This document shows positions 1-7,459 of a stretch of 18,952 nt of DNA, one piece after another (the stretch's first letter is position 1; each line of letters begins with the position of its first letter). A program made the translations under genes and the position numbers. The notes below the pieces were generated by a model. The model did no database searches and was not told where the DNA came from. It was given only the letters and a program-made list of their open reading frames with translations. The stretch is from assembly GCA_964403795.1 (NCBI GenBank), contig CAYOHP010000106.1:1-18952 (forward strand). Reading direction: 5' to 3'. The DNA comes from CAYOHP01 sp964403795 [NCBI: uncultured bacterium] (GTDB lineage: Bacteria > Muiribacteriota > UBA6191 > CAZXTJ01).

Positions 1-167
1 AACACGATCACCAGATCCACGCCCGAGACCTCGAGCTCGGCGCCTTCGGGGAGCGACGCCAGCGAGAGCACCAAGCCCTCGAGCTCGGCTACGGAAAGCC
101 GGTCCCCGGCTGCCAGAACCCGCTCGACGCTGCCTACGGTTCCCTGCTCACGGATCTGGATCTGCAT
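1..167 (-). CDS. Partial unknown protein, N-terminal 55 residues
   Basis: The frame opens with ATG at 167-165 and stays open to the left edge, giving 55 residues that begin MQIQIREQGTVGSVERV. A purine-rich GAGAGG lies about 7 bases upstream of the ATG and serves as ribosome binding site. The peptide is rich in Leu, Glu and Val, with no signal peptide and no membrane segment, so a cytoplasmic protein is likely. I do not recognise the family from this fragment. It lies on the same strand as the beta-oxidation operon, but a perfect inverted repeat (388-426) and a separate promoter candidate lie between them, so it is probably transcribed on its own. Confidence 0.6.
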   Translation of the reverse strand, partial: MQIQIREQGTVGSVERVLAAGDRLSVAELEGLVLSLASLPEGAELEVSGVDLVIV

Positions 168-246
168 GCGCTTGCCTCTCGCTCGACCGGCCCTGGAGAG
201 TCTGGTTCCCGAAGCGGGAAATCTCACGCCTGGGGCGGCAGGCTAC

Positions 247-276
247 ACCTTAGGGGTGTTCGCCCGGTGGACACAA
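247..276 (-). promoter_or_regulatory. Promoter candidate for the left-edge gene
   Basis: On the minus strand TTGTGT (276-271) is followed after 18 bases by TAAGGT (252-247), a modest sigma-70-like pair, about 80 bases from the ATG. An inverted repeat ACACC/GGTGT (245-249 and 255-259) overlaps the -10 box and could be an operator. The calls rest on motif resemblance only. Confidence 0.3.
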
Positions 277-387
277 GACTGCGAGAGAAAAATGCCGCCG
301 TCGGATTCCAGGCGTTGCATCTCGCGACGCTTCAGGCGACGGCATCCCCGGCAGGCAGCCACTCCTTTCCCGTGGCCGCTACAAAGA

Positions 388-426
388 GAGAGCCGCGAGG
401 GCTGTTCGACGCACCTCGCGGCTCTC
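388..426 (-). terminator. Hairpin terminator after the beta-oxidation operon
   Basis: A perfect 13-base inverted repeat (388-400 and 414-426, core AGCCGCGAGG) encloses a 13-base loop. It starts 67 bases beyond the stop codon of the SDR/SCP2/MaoC gene. On the minus strand the hairpin is followed by a short T-containing run (CTTTGT), as in an intrinsic terminator with a weak U tract. Confidence 0.65.
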
Positions 427-492
427 GGCGGCCGCCGGTTTCCCCCGACGGCCGGAACACGGGATGGGAGCGGCCCTCCTGGCGTCCGACGC

Positions 493-3399
493 CTAGTCGA
501 GGATCTCCGCCAGGCCGTTGGTGATGACGGCATCGCCCCGGGGGCTCTTCACCTCGAAGCCCAGGGTGACCCGGCGGTCCGCACGGGCGACTTCCCAGAC
601 GTTGGTGGTGAGGGTGTCCCCCATGAGGACCGGCTTCGAGAACCGGACCTTGATGGACTTCAGGCGGGCCGGGTCGCCGCCGAGGGCGCTGTCGACCAGG
701 GAGCCGGCGGCCATCGCCATGGTGCAGAGTCCGTGGAGGATCCTGTCGGGCAGACCCACGCTACGAGCGAATTCGGCGTCCAGGTGGATCGGATTGTCGT
801 CCCCCGAGGCCTTGGCGTAGCGCTCGCTCTGGTCGGCGTCGACCTTGGAGTCCCGGGTGTACTTGGGCTGCGGCAGGGCCTCGGGCTGGGTCTTCTCGGA
901 CTTCTTGCCGTCCTCGCCCTTCTTGAAGCCCCGGACGAAGATCCCGGAGACCATCTCGACCACCGGCTCGCCGTCGACCAGCAGGGTCTGGGTCACGTCC
1001 ACCAGCCAGCCGCTCGACTTCTTCTGGATGGAGGTCACCTTGGCCCTGGGATTCACGAGGTCCCAGGCCTTGACCGGCTTCAGGTACCGGATCTCCTGCT
1101 CGCCGTGGACCACCCGGCTCATGTCGATGCCCAGGTCCTTGTCGGTCATGGCCTCCATGAAGAGGTCCATGACGAAGGTCACCGGGAAGAGCGGCGAGCC
1201 GATCTGGGCTTCTCCTGCCTCGATCCGGTAGCGGGAGTTACGGTCGTTGGTGGCGTCGGCATACCCCTGGATCGCCTCCGGGCGGGCGAAGCGGGCCTTG
1301 CCCCGGAACTTCTTGCCCACGGCCTTGGGATTGACCAGGCCCTCGCCCTCCTCGGCCGGCGCCTCGGCGGCGACCGGAGCCGCGGCGGCGGCCAGCTCGG
1401 CCAGCAGCTCGGGCCCGAACCGGAAGCACTGCCGGAACTTCAGGAGCCCGGTCGGCGGCTTGGCCACCAGCTTCTTGTCCTTCAGGGCATCCTCGCCCTT
1501 GATCGAGCCGTCGAAGACACCGGCCAAGGTGGCGGCATCCACGTTCACGGTGCAGGCCACCTTGTCGGGGCGGGTCGCCTCGATCTTGCAGGTCCCGTCG
1601 TCGAGCAGCACCGCGAAGGAGTCGCCGCTCGCCACCTCGAACCAGAGGTTGCCCTTGTACCCCTTGGCCTTGTCGGCCTCGAAGGCCTTGGGCAGGGCTG
1701 CCACCAGGGCCCGGAGCCGGATCGCCGGGTCGGGACCCTGGGAAGCGGCGGGCTGACTCCCGGAGGCTCCGGCCGGGGCGCCGCCGCCCTTGATCCGGGC
1801 CAGGAAGGCCGCATCGAAGGGGAAGGCCTTGCCGAACTTCGCCATGTCGGGGAGCTTGGTGGCCTTGATCTTCCCCTTCATGAAGGCCTGGTTGCCGTCC
1901 ACCGAGCCGTCGATCATCCCGGCCATGGTGGCGAGGTCGGTGGTCACCACGCAGGTGGCGTCCGCCGCCTTGCCGGCCTCGGTCGCGACCTTGCCGTCGG
2001 CGACCCGCACCGTGAAGGCGTCCCCGCCGTCGACCACGAAGCTCATCACCGTGGCCCAGCCCTGGGCCTTCTCGGGCTTGAACGCCGAGGCCAGGTTGTC
2101 GAAGGTGGCCTTCACCAGCTGGGCCGGCCCCATGGCGCCGCCCGAGGCGCCGCCGCCGGCCGCGGCACCCCCTCCGCCGCCGCCCTTGCTCTTCAACTCG
2201 GCCACGAAGGCCGGCCGGAACTGGAAGACCTTGCCGAACTTCCCGAGGTCGGGGAGCTTGGTGGCCTTGATCTTCCCCTTCATGAAGGCCTGGTTGCCGT
2301 CCACCGAGCCGTCGATCATCCCGGCCATGGTGGCGACGTCCATGGTCACCACGCAGGTGGCGTCGGCCGCCTTGCCCTTCTCGGTGGCCACGGTCTGGTC
2401 CTTGACCCGGACCGTGTACTGGCCGCCCCCGGCGAGATCGAAGGCCACCACCGCGTTCCAGCCCGCGGCCTTGTCCTTGAGGAAGGCCTGGGCGATGTTG
2501 GCGAAGGCCGCCTCGACCAGGTCGGCCGGGCCTCCTCCGCCTCCCCCGGCGCCCCCGGAGGCTGCCGGCGGGGCCTCGAAGCGCCCGATCTCGGCGAGCT
2601 TGGCGGCCACCTCGGAGGGCGTCCAGAGATCGCTCCGCTTGACCCCCTCGGACATGCGGACCTCGTACTCGAAGTAGTGGTTGCCGTGGCAGCCGAAGAC
2701 CCGGCCGGTCACGTCGGCCCCCAGGTCGGAGGCCAGGAAGACCACCAGCGGGCTCACCATCTCGGGCTTCAGCTCGTCGGCGACCGCTTCCAGGTCCTTG
2801 GTCATGTCGGTCTTGGCGATGGGGGCGATGGCGTTGACGGTGACCCCGTCCTTGGCGAGTTCCATGGAGTGGACCCGGGTCATGCCGTAGATGCCGGCCT
2901 TGGCCGCCGCGTAGTTGGTCTGCCCGAAGTTGCCCCGCAGGCCGGCCACCGAGGAGGTGTTGATGATCCGCCCGCCCTTGCCCTGCTCGGCGAAGGCCAG
3001 GGCCGCCGCCTGGGAGCAGGCGAAGGTGCCCTTGGCGTGCACCTTGAGGACCAGATCCCACTCGGCCTCGGTCAGTTTCTTCAGGGTCTTGTCCCGGAGG
3101 ATCCCGGCGTTGTTCACCAGGATGTGGATCCCGCCCAGTTCGGTGCGGGCCTGGGCCACCAGCTTGGCGGCGCCCTCCATGGAGGAGATGTCGTCGTAGT
3201 TGGCCACGGCCCGGCGTCCCAGGGCCCGGACCTCCTGGCACACGAGCTCCGCGGGCCGGTCCTTGGCCCCATCCCGGGCAGGAGCCAGGTCGTTGACCAC
3301 GATGTCGGCGCCCTCCCGGGCCATGGCCAGGGCGTGGGAGCGGCCCAGGCCGCCTCCGGCGCCGGTGATGACTGCGACTCGTCCGTCCAAGAGACCCAT
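493..3399 (-). CDS. Multifunctional beta-oxidation enzyme: SDR - three SCP2 - MaoC hydratase
   Basis: This 968-residue fusion resembles peroxisomal multifunctional enzyme 2. Residues 1-250 are a short-chain dehydrogenase with the TGAGGGLGR dinucleotide loop (12-20), NNAG (96-99), Ser149/150 and the YAAAK pair Tyr163/Lys167. It should oxidise (3R)-hydroxyacyl-CoA with NAD. Three SCP2 sterol-carrier-like modules follow, at about 292-405, 425-537 and 558-670, separated by Gly/Ala-rich linkers. The C-terminus is a double hot-dog: a MaoC-N-like part (about 692-825) and a hydratase-2 part (about 845-968) with the signature GDDNPIHLD (866-874; Asp867 and His872 likely catalytic), which hydrates trans-2-enoyl-CoA. 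The ATG at 3399 is chosen because GAGGAGG lies 6 bases upstream and the SDR fold begins at once; the 32 residues upstream in frame look non-coding. It begins 44 bases after the thiolase stop, as last gene of the operon. In human HSD17B4 the order is SDR-hydratase-SCP2 with a single SCP2, so this order and number are unusual. Confidence 0.92.
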   Translation of the reverse strand: MGLLDGRVAVITGAGGGLGRSHALAMAREGADIVVNDLAPARDGAKDRPAELVCQEVRALGRRAVANYDDISSMEGAAKLVAQARTELGGIHILVNNAGILRDKTLKKLTEAEWDLVLKVHAKGTFACSQAAALAFAEQGKGGRIINTSSVAGLRGNFGQTNYAAAKAGIYGMTRVHSMELAKDGVTVNAIAPIAKTDMTKDLEAVADELKPEMVSPLVVFLASDLGADVTGRVFGCHGNHYFEYEVRMSEGVKRSDLWTPSEVAAKLAEIGRFEAPPAASGGAGGGGGGPADLVEAAFANIAQAFLKDKAAGWNAVVAFDLAGGGQYTVRVKDQTVATEKGKAADATCVVTMDVATMAGMIDGSVDGNQAFMKGKIKATKLPDLGKFGKVFQFRPAFVAELKSKGGGGGGAAAGGGASGGAMGPAQLVKATFDNLASAFKPEKAQGWATVMSFVVDGGDAFTVRVADGKVATEAGKAADATCVVTTDLATMAGMIDGSVDGNQAFMKGKIKATKLPDMAKFGKAFPFDAAFLARIKGGGAPAGASGSQPAASQGPDPAIRLRALVAALPKAFEADKAKGYKGNLWFEVASGDSFAVLLDDGTCKIEATRPDKVACTVNVDAATLAGVFDGSIKGEDALKDKKLVAKPPTGLLKFRQCFRFGPELLAELAAAAAPVAAEAPAEEGEGLVNPKAVGKKFRGKARFARPEAIQGYADATNDRNSRYRIEAGEAQIGSPLFPVTFVMDLFMEAMTDKDLGIDMSRVVHGEQEIRYLKPVKAWDLVNPRAKVTSIQKKSSGWLVDVTQTLLVDGEPVVEMVSGIFVRGFKKGEDGKKSEKTQPEALPQPKYTRDSKVDADQSERYAKASGDDNPIHLDAEFARSVGLPDRILHGLCTMAMAAGSLVDSALGGDPARLKSIKVRFSKPVLMGDTLTTNVWEVARADRRVTLGFEVKSPRGDAVITNGLAEILD
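1846..1934 (-). repeat. 89-base exact direct repeat, copy in SCP2 module 2
   Basis: Bases 1846-1934 are identical to 2248-2336 (offset 402 bases, exactly 134 codons). Similarity continues with few mismatches on both sides. The repeat encodes the conserved MAGMIDGSVDGNQAFMKGK part of the SCP2 modules. Confidence 0.9.
2248..2336 (-). repeat. 89-base exact direct repeat, copy in SCP2 module 1
   Basis: This is the partner of 1846-1934. Identity at third codon positions implies a recent duplication or ongoing gene conversion between modules 1 and 2. Module 3 is clearly diverged and does not share it. Confidence 0.9.
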
Positions 3400-3443
3400 G
3401 GGATCCTCCTCGTGGTTCCGGGAGTGGCTGGCGGGCGCGAGCC

Positions 3444-4583
3444 TCAGCTCACGCGCTCGATGATCGAAGCAGTGGCCTGTCCGAAGCCGATGCACATGGT
3501 GATGAGCCCGTAGCGCGCCTTGCGGCGCTCGAGTTCATGGACCAGGCTGGTGACCAGCCGGGCGCCGGTCGCCCCCAGGGGATGCCCCAGGGCGATGGCC
3601 CCGCCGTTGACGTTGACCTTGGCCTCGGGGATCGAGAGGTCACGCATCCAGGCGAGGACCACCGGGGCGAAGGCCTCGTTGATCTCGAAGAGGTCGATGT
3701 CGGCGACCCCCAGGCCCGCCTTCTCGAGGACCTTGCGGGTCGCCGGGATGGGACCGGTCAACATGATGGTGGGGTCCGAGCCGACCACGGCCGTCCGCAC
3801 CACCCGGGCCCGGGGCTTCAGCCCGTAGCGCTTGCACCCCTCGCCGTTGGCCAGCAGCACTGCGGCAGAGCCGTCGGTGAGCTGGGAGGAGGAGCCGGCC
3901 GTGATCCGGCCATCTGCCCGAAACGCCGGCTTCAGGGTCGCGAGCTTCTCCACCGTGGTCGAGGCCCGGATGGTCTCGTCCTTGTCGAAGACCTTGCCGT
4001 CGGGGAGCTCCACCGCCACGATCTCGCGGTCGAACCACCCGGCGGCCTGGGCCTTGGCAGCCTTGGCATGGGAGGCGGCCGAGAAGGTGTCGATCTCTTC
4101 CCGGGTGAGTCCCCACTTCTCGCAGATGAGCTCCGCCGAGAGGCCCTGGGGGATGATATCGAACCGGTCCTGGATCGAATCCGGGATCGGTCCGGCATCG
4201 CTGCCCATGGTCACCCGGCTCATGCTCTCGACCCCGCCCGCCACGCACAGGTCGTAGGTCCCGGCCGCCACCGAGCTGGCGGCGAAGGAGACCGCCTGCT
4301 GGCCGGAACCGCACATGCGATTGAGCTGCACGCCCGGGACCGAGATCGGGAGCCCGGCCGCCAGCACCGCGTTGCGGCCCACGTTCAGTCCCTGGTCGGC
4401 GACCGGGGTGACGCAGCCGTAGATCACGTCCTCCACGGCCTCGGGCGGGATCTCGGCGCGCTTGACGACCTCCCGCAACGGGATGGCGGCGAGGTCGGCC
4501 GGATGGATCGGGTGCAGGGATCCGTCGGCCTTGCCGCGCCCCATGGGCGTGCGCACGGCCCCGACGATGTAGGCCTCGTGCAT
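3444..4583 (-). CDS. Acetyl-CoA acyltransferase (thiolase)
   Basis: This 379-residue thiolase cleaves 3-ketoacyl-CoA with CoA to release acetyl-CoA and a shortened acyl-CoA, the last step of the cycle. The nucleophile is Cys91 in NRMCGSGQQA. His334 lies in GGAIALGHPLGATGAR, and Cys364 in CIGFG fits the CxGxG acid/base motif. NEAF at 302-305 is also typical. The length is normal for the family (about 380-400). The ATG at 4583 follows a GAGGAGG site. It starts 31 bases after the acyl-CoA dehydrogenase stop and ends 44 bases before the SDR fusion, so the three genes are surely co-transcribed. A synthetic acetyl-CoA acetyltransferase role cannot be excluded by sequence, but the operon supports degradation. 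Confidence 0.93.
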   Translation of the reverse strand: MHEAYIVGAVRTPMGRGKADGSLHPIHPADLAAIPLREVVKRAEIPPEAVEDVIYGCVTPVADQGLNVGRNAVLAAGLPISVPGVQLNRMCGSGQQAVSFAASSVAAGTYDLCVAGGVESMSRVTMGSDAGPIPDSIQDRFDIIPQGLSAELICEKWGLTREEIDTFSAASHAKAAKAQAAGWFDREIVAVELPDGKVFDKDETIRASTTVEKLATLKPAFRADGRITAGSSSQLTDGSAAVLLANGEGCKRYGLKPRARVVRTAVVGSDPTIMLTGPIPATRKVLEKAGLGVADIDLFEINEAFAPVVLAWMRDLSIPEAKVNVNGGAIALGHPLGATGARLVTSLVHELERRKARYGLITMCIGFGQATASIIERVS

Positions 4584-4614
4584 GGGAACCTCCTCGGGGG
4601 GTGGGGTCTTTCGC

Positions 4615-5820
4615 TCAGACTTCCTCGAGCTCGGTCAGATAGCGGGCGATGGTGTTGCGCTGGATCTCGGCGGTGCCCTCCCAGATGCGCCACACCAGGG
4701 AGTCGTTCAGCCAGCGGCCGACGTCGTACTCCTTGATGAAGCCGTAACCGCCGTGGATCTGTACCGCGTCGAGGCAGGTCTGGACCGCCACGTCGCCGGC
4801 CTTGAGCTTGGCCTGGCTGCCCTCGCCGCGCTTCAACTCGATGCCGCGGTCGGCCATCCAGGCTGCCCGCCAGGTGATCATCCGGGCCGACTGGATCTCG
4901 GTCTCCATGTCGGCGATCTTGTGGCTGATGGCCTGGAACTGGATGAGCGGCTTCTTCTGGACCCGGGTCTTGGCGTAGGCCACCGAGGCCTCGAAGGCGG
5001 CCCGGGCGATCCCGAGCGAGGCCGCGGCCACGCCGATGCGGGTCGCTTCGAGGGTGCCGTAGACCCCGAGCATGCCTCCGGGACCCTCCTCGCCGAGCCG
5101 GCAGGCCTTGGGGATCCGGCAGTCGTCGAACATCACCGGGGTGGTGTTGGAGGCCCGCACGCCCCACTTCTCGTACTCCTCGCCCACGGTCACGCCCTTG
5201 GTGCCCTTGGGGACGATGAACCCGGCGAGGCCCATGGCCTTCTCCTGGGGGCTCGACGCCTCGGAGTCGGTCTGGGCGATGACCACCCAGTAGTCGGCGA
5301 TGCCGCCGTTGGTGATGAACTGCTTGGACCCGTTCAGGACGTAGTCGTCGCCGACCTTCTTGGCGAACGTCGAGAGCTCGGTGACCGCGCTCCCCGCATC
5401 CGGTTCGGTCAGGCAGAAGGCGGAGCGCTTGGGGACCTCCCGCTTGTTGTCGGGATTGCAGAGCAGTCCGAGCCACTGCTTGACCTGGTCCGGAGTCCCC
5501 ATCTGCTCGACCGCCTTGGCGGCGAGCAGCGAGGCGACCAGGTGGACCAGCATGCCGGAGTCGCCCCAGGAGAGCTCCTCGTTGATGAGCACGGGAACGA
5601 GCTTGTCCTTGACCCCCAGGCCGCCCCACTCCTCGGCGAAGTTGTAGTCCAGCAGGCGGAGCTCGTTGGCCTCGGCGGCCAGCTCCTCGAGCGCCTCATG
5701 GGGCACGTCCTTGCCGTGGCGGTAATACTGGTTCGCCAGCGGGCGGATCCGATCACGGGCGAAATCGCGGGCCATGTCCCGCATCATCACCTGCTCTTCG
5801 CTGAGCTCGAAGCTGATCAT
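4615..5820 (-). CDS. Acyl-CoA dehydrogenase
   Basis: This 401-residue FAD-dependent acyl-CoA dehydrogenase performs the first step of beta-oxidation, acyl-CoA to trans-2-enoyl-CoA, passing electrons to an electron-transfer flavoprotein. The N-terminal helical domain starts at FELSEEQ. The flavin/substrate signature AFCLTEPDAGSAV lies at 135-147, and the C-terminal QIHGGYGFIKEY at about 354-365. WEGTAEIQ places the likely catalytic base at Glu381, the position used by short- and medium-chain enzymes. The ATG at 5820 is preferred over an upstream in-frame start at 5985: it follows GAGGAG by about 6 bases, and the family N-terminus begins right there. It is the first gene of the operon; no electron-transfer flavoprotein gene is visible nearby. 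Chain-length preference cannot be read from the sequence. Confidence 0.93.
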   Translation of the reverse strand: MISFELSEEQVMMRDMARDFARDRIRPLANQYYRHGKDVPHEALEELAAEANELRLLDYNFAEEWGGLGVKDKLVPVLINEELSWGDSGMLVHLVASLLAAKAVEQMGTPDQVKQWLGLLCNPDNKREVPKRSAFCLTEPDAGSAVTELSTFAKKVGDDYVLNGSKQFITNGGIADYWVVIAQTDSEASSPQEKAMGLAGFIVPKGTKGVTVGEEYEKWGVRASNTTPVMFDDCRIPKACRLGEEGPGGMLGVYGTLEATRIGVAAASLGIARAAFEASVAYAKTRVQKKPLIQFQAISHKIADMETEIQSARMITWRAAWMADRGIELKRGEGSQAKLKAGDVAVQTCLDAVQIHGGYGFIKEYDVGRWLNDSLVWRIWEGTAEIQRNTIARYLTELEEV

Positions 5821-5870
5821 CCCGGCTCCTCGTGCCTCGGGGCGGCGCGCCGCCGACCCAGAACCCCCGC

Positions 5871-5902
5871 ATGACGCATCGTAGCAGAACGATGACGCAA
5901 CG
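5871..5902. repeat. Paired direct repeat ATGACGCAtCG / ATGACGCAaCG
   Basis: Two 11-base copies (5871-5881 and 5892-5902) match at 10 of 11 positions and start 21 bases apart, two helical turns. They sit in the control region in front of the acyl-CoA dehydrogenase gene, a layout typical of a dimeric regulator site, though no regulator gene is present here to assign. Confidence 0.5.
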
Positions 5903-5908
5903 CGCCAA
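5878..5908 (-). promoter_or_regulatory. Promoter candidate for the beta-oxidation operon
   Basis: On the minus strand TTGGCG (5908-5903) precedes TACGAT (5883-5878) with a rather long 19-base spacer, giving a leader of about 50 bases. The box region overlaps two near-identical 11-base direct repeats (5871-5881 and 5892-5902), which may be regulator half-sites. Confidence 0.3.
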
Positions 5909-5988
5909 GAGGACTCGTATCCAAGGTGGGATTTCGCTCCAGGAAGGCTTCCAGGAGGCGCCCGCATAGGCGCGACGCGGCACAACGG

Positions 5989-6026
5989 ACCCGTCCGCCC
6001 GGTGCCGAAGGGTGCCGCGGACGGGT
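5989..6026 (-). terminator. Hairpin after trmB
   Basis: Perfect 10-base arms ACCCGTCCGC (5989-5998) and GCGGACGGGT (6017-6026) with an 18-base loop lie about 40 bases beyond the trmB stop. No U tract follows, so it may be a Rho-assisted end or only an RNA-stabilising hairpin. It separates trmB from the beta-oxidation operon on the same strand. Confidence 0.4.
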
Positions 6027-6064
6027 GCCGCCATGCCCCAGGCGTGCGGCCTGCCCCGCCGGCT

Positions 6065-6715
6065 TCAGCCCCGCTTCACCCACCGCATGAAGCGGATGTC
6101 CCGGCCCCGGCGTCGGAACTTGGCCTCATGCACCGTCACCGGGTACCCGGGCAGTCGCTCCCCGCCCGAGAGGTCGTGGGTCGCCACCAGGGCCGGATGG
6201 GCGTCGAAGGCCGCCTTGGCCTCCCCCGCCCGGTCCAACCGGTCGGTGACATAGACCATCTCCCCGCCGGGAGCCAGCAGCTGTCCCACCGCCAGCACCA
6301 GGCCGCGGCCGCCCATGCGTCGATGGGTGTGGCGGTCGCGGGGCCATGGATCCGGGAAGTTCACGTACACCGCCGAGAGGCTCGCCGGCGGGAACATGGT
6401 CGGGAGCTTCTGCAGGGCGTCCCCGAAGACCAGGCGCACGTTGCCGATCCCGGCACGCAGCAACTTCTCCTCGATCCAGATGACCCGGGCCCGCTTGACT
6501 TCGATGGCGACCAGGTTCCCGTCGGGATGCCGAGCGGCGAGCTCCATGACGAACTCCCCCTTGCCCGGTCCGATCTCCACCCGCAGCGGTCCCGGGCGCC
6601 CGAAGGCCTCCGCCCAGGCGGGGAGTTCCTGGGGAGGGCGGAGACGGTCGATCTCGAAGGGGCCGCGGCGCCACCAGTCCTCGCCCCTCAGGGTGAGGCG
6701 GCCGATCCTGGCCAT
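6065..6715 (-). CDS. trmB: tRNA (guanine-N7-)-methyltransferase TrmB
   Basis: The 216-residue protein uses S-adenosylmethionine to methylate N7 of G46 in the tRNA variable loop. The SAM-binding loop is VEIGPGKGEF (about 46-55), followed by the acidic VAIEVKRAR strand end. The diagnostic TrmB motif NFPDPWPRDRHTHRRM is intact. Later segments match the family tail, ending in a basic patch RFMRWVKRG. The length is normal. The ATG at 6715 is chosen because conserved sequence begins shortly after it; an in-frame start at 7069 would run through the upstream gene. It starts 5 bases after the stop of the preceding gene, whose end supplies the GAGGG ribosome site, so translation is probably coupled. 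Confidence 0.93.
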   Translation of the reverse strand: MARIGRLTLRGEDWWRRGPFEIDRLRPPQELPAWAEAFGRPGPLRVEIGPGKGEFVMELAARHPDGNLVAIEVKRARVIWIEEKLLRAGIGNVRLVFGDALQKLPTMFPPASLSAVYVNFPDPWPRDRHTHRRMGGRGLVLAVGQLLAPGGEMVYVTDRLDRAGEAKAAFDAHPALVATHDLSGGERLPGYPVTVHEAKFRRRGRDIRFMRWVKRG

Positions 6716-6720
6716 GGGAC

Positions 6721-7287
6721 TCAGCCCTCGAGGCCCTGGGCCTCCAGGGCCAGCCAGCCGAGCGTCTCGTCGCCCCGCACCGGCAGGAGCGGCACCAGGT
6801 CCTTCATGGCGAACACCACCAGGCGGATCCGGTTCATGTCGCGGGCCGACAGGACCGTCTCGGGCGGCGAGCGCTCGCCCCGGAGGGACTCTTCGACGGC
6901 CGGAACGAGCTCCTCCTCGGAGAGTCCGAGGAAGGGGCGGAACCGCTGCTGGATCAACTCGTCGACCAGCTCCGAGATCTCCTCGGTCTCTCCCTCCAGG
7001 AACCAGTGCTCCCGCTGGTAGGCACAGAGTTCGACCAGACCGCGGAGCGGTCCCCAGGCAAGCAGGCACTGGGCCGCCGCCTTGCGGACCTCGACCGGGC
7101 GCCGGAACCGGAGCTCGGGGCGCTCCACCGAGGTGAGCGCGTGGAGCAGCACGTCGGCGGCGGGCTGGCTGCCCTCGGCGGGCACCTTGAGGAGGATCTC
7201 GCGGCGGGCCGGACCCTCGCCCTCGGCCTCGGCCAAGGCGTCGAGGAACTCGCTCCAGCTCGCATCATGGGGGAGGTTGGGGACCAT
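6721..7287 (-). CDS. Unknown soluble alpha-helical protein, HEAT-like
   Basis: The 188-residue protein has no signal peptide or membrane segment. It is predicted to be mostly helical and acidic. The stretch VRKAAAQCLLAWG (about 67-79) resembles a HEAT-repeat helix, and a second helical part centres on ISELVDELIQQRFRPFLGL. I cannot assign a family. The ATG at 7287 follows a good AGGAGG site. It is first gene of a two-gene operon with trmB (5 bases apart), so a role linked to translation or simply co-expression is possible; this is inference. Confidence 0.75.
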   Translation of the reverse strand: MVPNLPHDASWSEFLDALAEAEGEGPARREILLKVPAEGSQPAADVLLHALTSVERPELRFRRPVEVRKAAAQCLLAWGPLRGLVELCAYQREHWFLEGETEEISELVDELIQQRFRPFLGLSEEELVPAVEESLRGERSPPETVLSARDMNRIRLVVFAMKDLVPLLPVRGDETLGWLALEAQGLEG

Positions 7288-7323
7288 GCTGGCCTCCTGG
7301 CGGCTCGGGCGGGACGCCCGACC

Positions 7324-7352
7324 ATGTAACACGGGGGTGCGCAACCTGTCCA
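7324..7352 (-). promoter_or_regulatory. Promoter candidate for the HEAT-like/trmB operon
   Basis: On the minus strand TGGACA (7352-7347, 5 of 6 to the -35 consensus) lies 17 bases before TTACAT (7329-7324). The start codon is about 37 bases further on. The spacing is ideal but the -10 box is weak. Confidence 0.4.
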
Positions 7353-7459
7353 CGCGGCCGGACACGAACCCGGGCGTAGCCCCCGGTTCCCAGCGACCTC
7401 GGGCGGATACGAAGCGCAGGCGGCCTCGGGGTACGCTGCCTCCAGAGGGGTCCTGCCCC

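Larger units (their letters stand above)
168..492. other. 325-base intergenic spacer
   Basis: No convincing gene is seen here. The spacer holds a strong hairpin (388-426) behind the SDR fusion gene, a promoter candidate for the left-edge gene (247-276), and a small perfect inverted repeat TTCCCG-AAG-CGGGAA at 206-220, which would fall in the 5' leader of that gene. Short reading frames crossing the region lack a ribosome binding site and mostly shadow the flanking gene. Confidence 0.6.

Noticed and set aside
166-3513. Plus-strand open frame of 1115 codons opposite the SDR/SCP2/MaoC gene
   Set aside because: It is an antisense shadow from high-GC codon bias: Gly/Leu/His/Arg-rich, with no domain and no ribosome binding site, while the opposite strand encodes clear enzyme motifs.
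3444-4583. Possible defect in the thiolase C-terminal active site (CIGFG instead of CxGGG)
   Set aside because: CIGFG still satisfies the general CxGxG motif, and Cys91 and His334 are present, so the enzyme looks intact.
5821-5985. N-terminal extension of the acyl-CoA dehydrogenase by 55 codons
   Set aside because: It lacks family sequence, and the ATG at 5820 has a proper GAGGAG site and the family N-terminus.
6716-7069. N-terminal extension of trmB by 118 codons
   Set aside because: It would overlap most of the upstream gene out of frame and reads as Arg/Gly/Pro-rich shadow.
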